A stretch of DNA of 64,000 nucleotides from Eimeria necatrix (taxonomy: Eukaryota; Apicomplexa; Conoidasida; Eucoccidiorida; Eimeriidae), in assembly GCF_000499385.1 (NCBI RefSeq), contig NW_013651701.1, forward strand, positions 66,751-130,750, read 5' to 3'. Below the pieces are notes generated by a model that saw only the letters and a list, made by a program, of their open reading frames with translations, was not told the origin of the DNA and ran no database searches. The stretch's first letter is position 1. Each line of letters begins with the position of its first letter. Below are positions 30,950-48,738 of the stretch, one piece after another. The position numbers and the translations under genes were made by a program.

Positions 30950-32901
30950 TGTGGGTTGCTGCGTGGCAGCAGCAGCAGCAGCAGCAGCAGCAGAGGCGGC
31001 AGCGGCAGCAGCAGCAGCAGCAGCACGAGCAGCAGGTCCGTTTCACATTTGAAAGCCCGAAGTTTGGGGCTGTGCCTCCTGGGCCTCTGCTGCCCAGAGG
31101 CAAACGGCCGCCGTGTCTTTGCATGCATGCGCATTTTCTGTTTGCACTTTGCTGCTGCTGGGGTGTATGGACACGCGCAGACCGACGCAGCAAATGGTGG
31201 GGAGGCAGCAGCAGCAGCAGCAGCAGCACAGAAGCCACACAGGCCCACAGCCTTCGCTGCAAATGGCCGTAGGCAGTCCCGTAGCTAGCTAGCCAGCCAC
31301 AGGTAGCTAGCTGCTTCGCCTGCAAGCCAGCGCAGTCCTCAGGGCCTTGCCGCACCTCCACAGCTTGCCAACTAGCTAGCTAGCTAGCTAGCTAGCTAGC
31401 TAGCTAGCTTGCGGCGGCTCCATAGCTGTCAACTAACTAGCTAGCTAGCTGGCCAACTAGCTAGCCAGCTAACTAGCTAGCCACGGAACTAGCTAGCGAG
31501 GTGACTAGCTAGCTACGAAACCAGCTGGCCAGCTATCCAGCTAGCTAGCTAACTGGCTAGCCAGATAGCTAGCTAGCTAGCTGGGGCAGCTCAGGCCAGC
31601 CGACGGGCAGCTGCGAAGTCCAAACCCCTGAAAGCGCCAGCCCTGGTGCATGCACAGTCGAGCTGCTGTAGGGGCGCAGTTTTTGGTGCGCCTTTAGTGC
31701 TTCTGGCTGCGAAGCTGAAGTTTGTTGCTGCAGCTCGTGCTGCTGCGGCTGCTGCTGCTGCAGCGAGGCCTCTGCTGCTGCCGCCTACACGGGCCTGCGC
31801 CGCGGGGACTTGTCTGTCTGCAAATTGGGCGGGCCCAGGGGCTTCGTGGGTTGCTGGAGTTGACGGATCCCACGGGCCACAGCTGGAAGCCCTAGACAGG
31901 CCCCAAGGGCTGTCGGACGCAGCAGCAGCAGCAGAAAGCTGAAATTAAAACTAGCGAGACCTAAGTATTTATGGGTGCCTGGGCAGTTTCTGTACATAGT
32001 GTGCTGCCTAGAGGCCGCCGCAGCGCAGTTGCAGCGGCAGCAGGAATGGCATTGACTCTGGAGAAAGCAGCGGCAACAGGAGCAGCAGCGACAGCCAGCG
32101 CCGCGTCAGCAGCACAATGGGCCTCACTAAATGAAGATTAAGATAGAAAATTACACATCGGTAACGGGTAGAGGGACGCAGTTGCAGGCGAGCAGCCAAA
32201 TCAAGCCCCTTGGCAGCAGCAACAGCGGCGGCAGCAGCAGCAGCAACAGCAGCTGGGTGCGGACAGCCACAAAAACTAAAAAGGAATTTCCACGGATTTA
32301 GCGCCCCTGATGATTTTGTTTAAAGCAGCTTAGTCGCCGGTTCGAGGTGTCCAGTGCTGCTGTTGCTGCTGCCGGCTATGTAGCTGGGCCCGCCGCTGCC
32401 TTTGCTGCTTGAGCTGCTAATGCCGCAGCTGCCGCTGCTGGTGCAGCTAGCGGAAATAAACCCAATTTCTGGTGAATCTTACGTTACTACTTCTTCTGTT
32501 AAACGCTGAACACATTAAAGTCTTGGGCTCGACACTAAAGAAAGCACGAGCAGCAGCAGCAGCAGCAGCACGGGGGCAGGCAGCAGCAGCCAACTACTGG
32601 TTCGGGCTGAGTGTGCAGCTCAGAGGCTGCTCTTTGGCTTTCGCTTTTCTGAAGAATGGAGCTTCTATTCGTCTTTTGTACTCTTTGAAGCCTTGCAAAT
32701 CCTTTCTCATTTGTGTTTGCTGCAGTTGGTGCTGCAGCGGCTTCCGTGTTTCCTTTTCCCGCGTTGTTGTGGCTGCCCGCCGAGCGCTGCTGCCGCTGCT
32801 GCTGCTGCTGCTTCAGCTCTACTTCAGCTGCGTCTGTTGCTTTAAACGACAGCTAGATACCTCGAGTTGACTACACTGCAGCAGAGGAAAACAGCAGCAA
32901 T
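30950..32901. other. Intergenic region between RING1-like gene and CDPK1
   Basis: No conserved block was recognised. The left part is CAG-rich (30960-31250), the centre is a TAGC array, and the right part (31600-32890) mixes CTG runs with AT-richer sequence. It probably contains the CDPK1 promoter and 5' UTR. Confidence 0.5.
31282..31583. repeat. TAGC tetranucleotide array
   Basis: Long runs of GCTAGCTAGCTAGC (purest at 31375-31410) are interspersed with CCAGCTAACTAG variants. The array is intergenic, about 1.3 kb upstream of CDPK1. Confidence 0.9.
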
Positions 32902-39126
<6,225 letters not shown>

Positions 39127-39129
<3 letters not shown>

Positions 39130-39345
39130 CTAGCCAATCGGGTAGCTAGCGAAGCCAGCACGGGGCGAGCTAGCTAGCAGTTAGGCAGCTAGCCCGCCAG
39201 TGAAGCCAACGCCTAGAGAGGTGATAGGCTACAAATATGGAACGAAGGCTCAGAGTGCGATTAGGAGCCTGTGCGAGTCAGCTATCCAGCCGCGCTGGCT
39301 AGCTAGTTAGCTGGCTAGCCGGCTGGCTGGCCAGCTAGCTGGCAG
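39127..39345. repeat. TAGC array beginning at the CDPK1 stop codon
   Basis: The stop codon TAG (39127-39129) is the first three bases of TAGCTAGCCAATCGGGTAGC; TAGC units continue with interruptions to 39345. Confidence 0.88.
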
Positions 39346-42333
39346 TATGAAACAACGAAATAGAAACTGGCAGCGAGCCTAGGCCCAGATCAGGAGGGAT
39401 TTCTTGTCGGGGTCGTTGTGTGCCCCATACATTTTTCTTGGTGATGAAGACAGGTAACAAACACGCAGACGCCAGGAAGGAACAGAAGCAAAGAGATGAG
39501 CGGCTTAGTACAAGGCTTGAGGGCCTCGCTAAGTGTGCCGCTGCGTGCCTGCGCCATCCCCACTAAAGAACTTGCTGCAGCACCAGCAGCGGCAAAGGCG
39601 GCAAGGGCAGCAACACGAACATGTCGGCAGCAGCAGCAGCACGAGAGGAACGTGGTTTGCTTGGGCCGTTGCGCATCCTTTGTAGATCCGGCTGTTGCAG
39701 CAGCAGAAGCGGCAGCCGAAGTAGTTTAAGGGGACGTCTTTAAGGCCTGTCTTTGCTGTGTGCAAATGCTGCTGGTTTGTCTTGAAGTGAAGTACGCAAC
39801 AGAACTGCTCCGCAGCAGCAGCTGCTGTCCATGCTCCGGCAGGCGCTCACGCAGTTACCCCACAGCAGCGGCTGCGGCTCCTGCAGGAGCAGCTGCTGCT
39901 CTTACAGCATCAGCTGCTCCTGCTCTCCCTGTTTTGTGCAATCGAGGTTTGTCAAGCGGCCTTGGGTGCGCCTATGCAACGAGGGATGCAGGCTGCAGCA
40001 TCAGCTACTGCAGCAGCGACTGCAGCAGGCACTACAGCATCTACAGCGGTAGTTATTGTGACAGCCACAGCAGCATGCTCTGCTGCGGTTGCTGCGAGGA
40101 GGAATCGCGCTGCGATGGCATCTACTGCTGACGGTGCTGCGGCAAGTGCTGCTGCCACCGCAGATAGTGTTGCTGCGGCTGCAGTTGGCATCTTTTATGC
40201 TGCAGCTAGCGTTGTTGCTGCAGTGCAAGGATTGGTATTTGCCTTTATTGTATTGATTTCCCAGAGACAGGGTTGCAGAGGAAGTAGAAGTTACAGCAAC
40301 TGTTGTGGCGGCGACAGGAAAAGGCGTAGCTTTTGCTTCGTCCAAGGAGCAGCCAAACGCATTGCAGGGGAAATATTTATTTGAACTTTTGTAGACAGAA
40401 GTACTGCAGGGTGGACTAGGCTGTTAAGATACAGAGCAACAAGAGCCCCAAAGGGTACACAGAAAAGGTATTAGTAATGTATCCCTGCGTCTGTAGTGGA
40501 AGGGAACGGGAAAATTGAGTACACGGAGCCCGCGACAGCGGTTCAGAAGGAGGTGAAATGAAGTTAAGGAAGAGAAAGAATTAGCCGTTAGCTGCGAAAG
40601 GTAGAATGCTCAGACAAGGAAAAAAGAAATTCAAACTAGAAAAAGAAGTTACCTGGTAATTCTTCGTGCATCCATCCCCACCCACGACCACGAGAACACG
40701 TGCAAGCTCAGAACTCTTACTTTGCCTCTTTCAAGTGTCTACTCTTGAAGCTAACTGACTGACTGCCTGGTTTTAACGAGCAGCAGAAGAAATGGGAAGT
40801 AGAGCCAGAAAAGGCAGTGTGGAATGTCAAGGGAAACATAACCCCGCATGACTGAATTTCAGGAAAGATTCACGAAACACTCACGCATCTATTCTATTGT
40901 ACTTCTGAAACTTGTACTTTGCTGCCCAGCAAGTTCCTTTAATAGAGCTTTCTGTAGCACCAAGAAACTCGTAGATCTTCACATTTTCGGCGCTCACATT
41001 TTGGCGCCAATAATTTGTTTGCTGCAGTCTAGCTAGGGTTTGTAACGCTCCAGCCTTGCAGAGGTGAACGAAGGAGCATCTCAGAGTGATATTTAGGAAC
41101 TTTTCGTCCATGAACTATATGTGTATTCTGAATTTCTCATATACATATATATGCATAAATATGTGTAAGGGCACGTGCAGTGAATGAAGTGACAGAGGTC
41201 ATGAAAGCGTACAGGGGGAGTGATTTCATAGTTAAGGAGAGAATATGCCAGCAGCAGCAACAGCAGGAGCAGCAGCTGCAGAAGCAACACCTTCTGTCTA
41301 GTATTGTAGTTCCCGGCAGCGGCAGCAGCCCGTAGTGGCTGCTGCTGGTGCCCTTGGGTTTCTTCCCCTCCGTTTCCTCGGGCTTGCTCTCCTGCCTCTT
41401 TCATTCTATTCACCGCGTCTGGCTATACAAACTAAAATATGCAAATATATATATACATATATATATATATTATGTATATACCATAATATAGCTGTGGAAT
41501 ACATATGTTATTCGCAGATGCAAAGCTCCTAAATGCCACTCTGCGTGCCTCTCTATGTAAGTATATTCATCTCCTCCACAGCTACTCCTTCGTGAGCCGG
41601 CTCTAAAATAATAATTGAAAGTACATGGATGATATATATTACCTTCAGCTGCAACATTATATTCAACTTACAGGGCATATACATTCACCTTTCAGGGCAT
41701 ATATATGTATGCATATATATAGATATATATACATATCCTGTACAGTAAATGTAAATGTAATGGTATAGATATGCTCATGAACATGCATATATGCATACAT
41801 GTATACATAAATATAAGTGTACATATATATATATCGTTATCCATTATCTTAGTATTCCATTAATATAAAATACATATAGCATACTGTGGCATGGCTAGAA
41901 TATCTATTAACAATGTGTCATTTGCCTATGTGCAATAACACTTCAGATTTAGTACATACGTACGCACATGCATGCGCATGCATACAGCACATCACAAAAA
42001 TTAGTTCTCTGGTGGCATATCCACTTTTTGCAAATGTTTTTTATCTGCATGCAGATTAACAAGCTTTACAAATGATTTCAAATGTGCCTTTGCCCACATA
42101 GTTACAAAGGTCACCCACAGCTGCGCAGCAGCTGTGCCGCAAACCGTCACGGCCGTGTTTGTGGCTGCTGCTGCTGCTGCTGCTGTGGCTCGGTCCTTGC
42201 CGTGGCTGCTGCTGCTGCTGCTGCTCGTGCTAGAAAACGGATGCGGGACTCGTGCAGCGAGCAGCCTCCGCCACCGCCTCTGCTGCTGCTGTCGCTGCTT
42301 CGAAGTGGCGGCAGCCGACGCGCGCCTAGGCTG

Positions 42334-42366
<33 letters not shown>

Positions 42367-42373
42367 GCAGCCG
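39346..42373. other. Convergent intergenic region (about 3 kb)
   Basis: It lies between the 3' ends of CDPK1 (+) and the dikinase-like gene (-). 39490-40390 has Ala/Gln-coding triplet runs with a short ATG-started frame (39496-39729) but no conserved block. 40400-42000 becomes AT-rich and loses the triplet repeats. I see no gene that I can support. Confidence 0.55.
41425..41990. repeat. AT microsatellite region
   Basis: Repeated TATATATACATATATATA, ATATGCATA and ACATATATATATAT motifs give one of the strongest AT-rich segments in the window. Confidence 0.85.
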
Positions 42374-43240
42374 CTACTCAGGCAAAGCTGGGGACACCGA
42401 GGCCAGCAGCTCTTCGGGTAAGGGCAAACCTTCCGGGCCATCTGTTTCTGTTTGTCCCCAGCTGTCGCCTTCAGGCAGCACAACAGACCGAGAAGAAAGA
42501 AGGGTTATTTTGCCTTCGCTCTTCCACGCCAGCAGCTTCGTTGCTGCAGCACCTGCTGCTGCTGGCTCTTTCGGCGCTGCCGCTGCTGCTGCTGCGCACT
42601 CCTCAGGGGGCTGCCATATGCCGTGCACAATCTGGGGGTAGCCCAGTGCTGCTTCGGCTTCTATTGCTGCTATTGCTGCAGCAAGAAGACAGTCTCTTCT
42701 TGTGGCGCTGTCTGGTAGACATTTTGTGTCTCGGAAGCTTAGGCGCACCCTCTGCACTCCTGACCCGCTAACACTTCCTTGCTGCTGCTGCTGCTGCTGT
42801 GGCAGCTTTGGGGGGAGCGCTTGGTGCTGCTGCTGCGGCTGCTGCTGCGGCTGCTGCTGCTGTTGCTGCTGCAGCTGCAGTAGCTGCTGCTGCTGAAGAT
42901 GCAACAGCCCCTGCTGTTTGCGGCGCTGATCGCGGCGCAGCAGCAGCGGCTGCCGCTGTGGCAGTAGCCTTGAAACTAATCCATCAACAGCCATGAGACC
43001 CTCTAAACCCTCGACACTAAAATCTGGCGACAGCAGCAAAGCTGAACCTGTCTGCAGCGCCACACTTCTGCTGCTGACCCGCAGCACCCGCGGCTGGGAG
43101 ACGAGGAAGCCGGAGGGGGTTCGGACGCAGCTGCAGCACGAAGCAGGCTGGCCGCAGCAGCAGCAGACGCGCTCGGAAGGCCGCTGCCGCTGCTGCTGTC
43201 GCTGCCGCTGAGCACTGCTGGGCGGCGATGACGGCAAAGT

Positions 43241-43272
<32 letters not shown>

Positions 43273-44775
43273 GGGCGGACGCTGGCTCCTGCGACGAAGC
43301 AGGATCTCCGGGGCAGGCGAATCGAACGCCCGCATGATGAACTCGGTCTTCCTTGTCTCTTCCGCTGTGCATTCTAGTTGCTGCGCCTCCTCGTGCTGCT
43401 GCTGCTTCTGCTCTTGGCGTGAAGTCCGCAGCAGCTGCTGCAGCAGCACTCTCGCTGGCACTCGCCTCTGCCTCGGGGCTGCAGTAGCGAAGATAGAAAA
43501 GCCCCGGAAGGCCTGGCACTTCGCGCACACCTTGCAGAGTTTCTCTGGGGGGAAGCCCCAGGCCCAGCACCACCTCTCCGGCCACTGCGCTGCTGCCGCT
43601 GCTGCTGCTGCTGCTGCTGGACCGGCCGGTGGCGAAGTCACAAGCAGGCAAAGGCGCGGATGAGCGGCAGAGGAAGGAAACGGCGTTGCTGCTGCTCTCT
43701 ACGAGCTGTATAAGAACTGCAACGCGCACCTGAGCACAGTCAGCAACGCAAACAGCAGCAGGCGCTTTCCAAGTTGCTGTTGTTGCTGCCGCTGCAGCAG
43801 AGGCGCTGCGGCAGCAGCAAACGCCAGCGCAATCATGCGCAGCTGCAGCAGCCGCGGCAGCAGCGAAGCAGATTTTCTCAGCTGGGCCTGCCTCCCAGCG
43901 CCGTAACAGCCATCCGCCTGCCCGCAGCAGCAGCAACAGCAGCAACAGCAGCAGCAACAGCAGCAGCAGGTTACCGTTGAGTGTTTGACTTTGGCCCGCT
44001 GCAGGGCCAGCACAACCGGGGGCGAGAAGAGAGTGGCCCACACCGAAAGGACTCCGAGCCAAAGCCTCTGAGTGTCTTGCAGCATCAGCAGCCGGAGGCG
44101 GGCGTTGGGGCTGACAGCAGCATCGGGGGGCCCCTCGAGGGGCCCCTGTTCGCAGAAGTTGTGCAAGTCATGCAGCACATCTGGAGGGGCCTGCAGCATG
44201 TGGATGATGTGTCGGGCTCTCCTGAGGAGTCTTTCGAGCTGCAGGAATCCGCGCAGAAGGGGCCCCTCTCCGCCTGCAGCAGCAGCAGCAGCAGCAGCTG
44301 CGGCTTCGCCGTCGGGGGGCTTCTCGCCGAGGGCCCTGGAGGCTGCTGCTGCCGTGCGGGCAGCAGCAGCAGCAGCTGCTGCTGCGTTGGTCTGCCGCAG
44401 CTCGGCCACCTCCACGGCCAAGTCCAGCGCAGCACAAATGCGCTGCAAAGCCTTCCGCAGATGGCTGTTGGGGGGGAAAGACAGACAATGCTCCAGCGCG
44501 TAGAAAGGAACTGCTGCTGTTGCTGCTAAGCAGCTGTGCAGCTGCGTGTGCTGCAGCATCGCCAGCCCCAAGCAGCGAGCCCCCACGTGGTGCGGCTGAA
44601 ATGCTGCAGGGGCCAAAAACCACCGCACAGAAGCTTGCTGCTGCCGCTCTCCTGAGGGCTGCGACAGCAAGCTGCTGCTGTTGAGGAGGCTGCGGCTGCG
44701 GCGTGCGAGTCTGCGGCTGCTGAATTTGCGGGCTGCTGCAATGGCTTTGGCTGCGGCCGGCGGCGGCGCGTCCAG

Positions 44776-44811
<36 letters not shown>

Positions 44812-47800
44812 CGTCCGCTCAAACTCCCCCTCGCTCTCCTCGTCCGCGTCGTCCGTGTCGATCCCGGGATCGTCTCCTCCATCCTCAAACAAAGAAAGAA
44901 ATAAAGGCCTTTGCCGCACTTGAGTTTGAAAAGCACTTGTGCAAAGTTTGTGCTCCACAACTACTGGCTTGGGAGGTGGGCCCCTCCCGGGGGCCCCCCC
45001 CCTCCGCATGGGGCCCAGCCCGCTGTTGCCGAAGGACACGCGCAGCAGCCCCTCTCCGGGGCTGTTGCTGCCTTTCCCGCTGCTGCTGCTGCACTCGGAG
45101 TCCCCGCGGCCTGCCTTGCACAGACGCAGCGGAGCAGCAGCAGCAGCAGCTGCTGCAGAGGCCGCCACGGAGCTGCCCGACAGCGGCGCCTCCTCGGGGA
45201 TGTCTCGGCCCAGCAGCAAAACGTCGTCGCTGCCCTGCCCAACTGCTGCTGCTGCTGCTGCTGCTTCCGCCAAGAGCTCCTCTGCTGCAGCGCTTTCTGC
45301 TGCTGCCACTCCCTGCGTCTCCTCCCCAGCCAGCTGCGGCAGCTGCAGCGGGGATATTGTCGGGTAAGAGACTGTCAGCAGCAGCGGCAGGTGCTCTGCG
45401 TTGTCTTGAGCTTTGCTGGGCTGCGTGACTGTGCTGCGGACCCGCACAGCAGGGCCGCTGCTGAAGCTGCTGCTGCTGCAGCAGACCTCCGCGTCCCTCG
45501 TCAGCAGCAAAGGGGTGCTCTGCCACTCCTCAGCCAGCCGCAGCTGCTGCAGCACGAACCGCCGCCGCTCCCGCACCACACAGTACCGCTGCTTCAGCGG
45601 CAGCAGCAGCAGCAGCTGCTGCACCGAGGGGCAGATCGTGCGGCCCGCCTCCGTCTCTTCCGCAAGGGCGCCAAGCCAGCAGCGCACCTGCAGCTCCCGC
45701 TGCTGCTGCTGCAGCTGCTGCAGCAGCAGCAAGAAATACGCAGGGTCTCTACACACAGCGAAGAAGCAGCGCTGCGTCCTGCAACGAACCAAAAGGCTGC
45801 AGCTGCTGCCAGGCACAAAGGAAGCAGGAGTGCAGCGCGAGACGGCGCAGTCGCCGCCTTCGGCGTCAAGTTCTCTGTAGGCAGCAGCAGCAGTTGCTGC
45901 TGCTGCTGCCAGCATCAACTCGGCAAACGTCGCACACGGGTGCGGGGGCTCCAGCTCAGACCCTCCTGAAGCTGCTGCCGCAGCAGCTGCAGCTGCTGCT
46001 GCTGCTGGGTCTCCTGCAGCCGAAGGGTCCTCATCCTGCTGCAGCTGCTGCTCGATGATCTTCTGCTGCCTGCCGAGCTCCCGCAGCAGCAGCAGCAGCT
46101 GAAGCTTCGCGTGCTGCGCTGCAGCAGGAAGGAAGGCAGCAGCCGCCGGGCAGAGCAGCACGGCCCTTATGTAGGGGGGGATCTCTTCGTCTCCGTTGCA
46201 GCAAACAGCAGCAAGCAGCAGCGGCTGCGGAGACGGAGGCAGCGCAGCAGCTGCTGCTAATGAAGGCAGAAGCAGCAAAGAACCTGCTGCTGCTGTGGTC
46301 TCAGTGGGAGCCAGCCAAAAGGGTGCAGGCGGATAGCCGGGGGAAACGGCGTCAGCAAAAGACAGCAAATGAGACGCCTGCAGCAGCAGCACATCAGCAG
46401 CAGCAAATTGCTGCCTTTGTGTCACAAACTGTGGCAACAAAACGGCAGCAGCACCAAGTACAGAAACACGCAAGCGCCAGTTCCCCCGACAAGCCACGGC
46501 AGCAGCAGCAGCATTAGCAGCAGCACCAGCAGCAGCAGCAGCATTAGCAGCAGCACCAGCAGCAGCAGCAGCTGGTGTAGCAAACGCCATAGCACTGTGG
46601 GGAGTCAGCCATTCAAATGGAGCAGAGTAGCCCGTCGGAGCAGCAGAAAAAGAAAGACAGGCAAAAATAGAAAAGATAAAGAAGAAAATATAAAAAGATG
46701 ATGTAGGGCAGTGCAGCAGCAGCAAACTCCTTGCAAGGCTATCTTCCAGTCTGGTGTTCTACCATAGCTAGCTGCCTAGCTAGCTGGCGAACTATCTGGC
46801 TAGCTAGCTGGCTGGCTGGCTAGCTACCCGGTTGGCCAGCTAGCTACCAAGTTGACTAGCTAGCTGTCTAACTAGCTGGCTAGCTATTTGGCTAGCTAGC
46901 TGGCTAGCTGGCTAGCTGGCTAGCTCGAGACACTACTGGCCTCCCATCCAGCGCAGACCCTGCAGAAGGTCTCAGTCGCGCGCAGGCGGAAGCAAGAGAG
47001 CAACAGCAGCAGAAAGGGAGCAGCAGCAGCAGCAGAGAGGCAGCAACAGAAGGAGCAGGAGCAGCAGCAGCAGAGAAGGAGCAGGAGCAGCAGAGAGGCA
47101 GCAGCAGCAACAGAGATGCAGCAGCAGCAAAGAGGCAGCAGCAGCAACAGATAAGGAGCCACAGAGGAGCCGGCACCGGCGGACGAAAGCACAAGCCGTA
47201 TCCCTCAAAGCAGGAAAAGGAGCTACAAAGCAGCAGCCAAAAGAAAAGGAATGGATATAAAAATAACAATAAAAAGAAATAAACTTGAAGACAAAAAGAA
47301 GCAGCAGCAGCTGATAAAAAGGCTTACTGCCACCACAGAGTGCAGCACCGACTGCTGCACTACGCCCAGCGCCACCCAGCTAGCCACCGCGGAGTTCTCG
47401 CTAGCCGCCTGACCCGCACACGAAGCCACATCTAGCTGCTGCTGCTGCTGCTGCTGCTGCTTCTGCTGCTGCATTCGCTGCAACTGTGCTGCTGCAACTG
47501 CAAATTCCGGTGCAGGTGCGCCCAGCGCAGCCACTCGCAGCGGCAAAATAGGCGCGACGCCGCAAGCACACGTAACGGCGGCAGCAGCAAAAGCAGCAGC
47601 AGCAAAAGCAGCAGCAGCAAAGGCAGCAGCGAAGAGCGCAGCAGCAGAAGCCGCTGCGGTGCCGCAGCGACAACAGATAATAGCAGCGAAACTACTGGCA
47701 GCAATAGCAGCATTAGAAGTACCGGGAAGCAAAGTTGCCACAGCAGCAGCAGCAGCCTCTGCACCAGTCCTAACAACACCAGTAGCAGCAGCAGTAGCAA

Positions 47801-48186
47801 GTGCATGCACGCTGCACGAATGCAGCAGCAGCAGCAGCAGCAGCTACCTGCAGGAAGAAGAGCAACTTCTCTTTGAAGTGCTCTTGGCTCAAATCAATAA
47901 GACGGCCAACAGCACGGCCCAGGCGGTCTAAAAGTGCTCTGCGCTGCAGCCGCTGCAGCGCCACGTGTTCTTCCCACGCGGCCCCTTTCATTCCCTGTGC
48001 TGCTGCAGTTTTTGCTGCTCCTGCAGCTGCTGCTGCAGCACCAGTTGGCGTCTGTGCTGCTGCCGATGCCGCTCCTGCGGCTCCTACGCGGCGGCTGCAG
48101 CAGCTGCGGCAGCTGCGGAGACACTCCACCGCCTCTGCGTCGAGCGCTGCCCAGTCTCCTGCGATAATCGAAACCTCTGTAAACCT

Positions 48187-48222
<36 letters not shown>

Positions 48223-48359
48223 GGATCAATGGACACAACAGGCGCAGCAACAGCAGCACTTGTAGCAACGCAGGTGAGGAAGTGCGCAAGCAGCACCAAG
48301 TGACGAAATCTACGAGCGCCACAGCCGTTTCGCCAACTGCTTCAGGACGCATGCCGTAG

Positions 48360-48396
<37 letters not shown>

Positions 48397-48705
48397 CACT
48401 GCTGCTGGGCCTCCTGCTGCTGCAGCTGCAACCTACCAAGGATAGTGACACTTGAGAGTGAAGAGGAGAGGGCCAACTAAGGGGAAAAGCACGCGGGGAC
48501 AAGGGGGCACTGGAATTCGCTGCAGCATCTCAGCGAACTGCTGCGCCTGCTGAGCGTGCAGCTGCTGCAGCTGCTGCTGCTGCTGCTGCTGCTGCTTGGA
48601 AGTCGAAAATATACCTGGTGTGCCCCCGCCTGACGCACTAGCTACAGAGCCAGCAGGCGAGTCAGGAGCTGCACAGTTCTCAGCCTGCTGTTGCTGCTGT
48701 TGCGT

Positions 48706-48738
<33 letters not shown>

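Noticed and set aside
31646..31942. 98-codon plus-strand ORF upstream of CDPK1
   Set aside because: Ala-rich with no conserved block and no splice support; could be chance.
39496..39729. 77-codon ATG-started ORF after CDPK1
   Set aside because: Mostly Ala/Gln coding from triplet runs; no recognisable motif and no support from neighbours.
43699..46725. Single 1008-codon ORF taken as a whole gene ending at 43699
   Set aside because: Its 5' start is not ATG, and it has an internal donor GTAACC at 43974 that joins in phase to a downstream exon with matching family motifs (VRVAVLIQLVE, GEVVLGLG). I prefer the spliced model.
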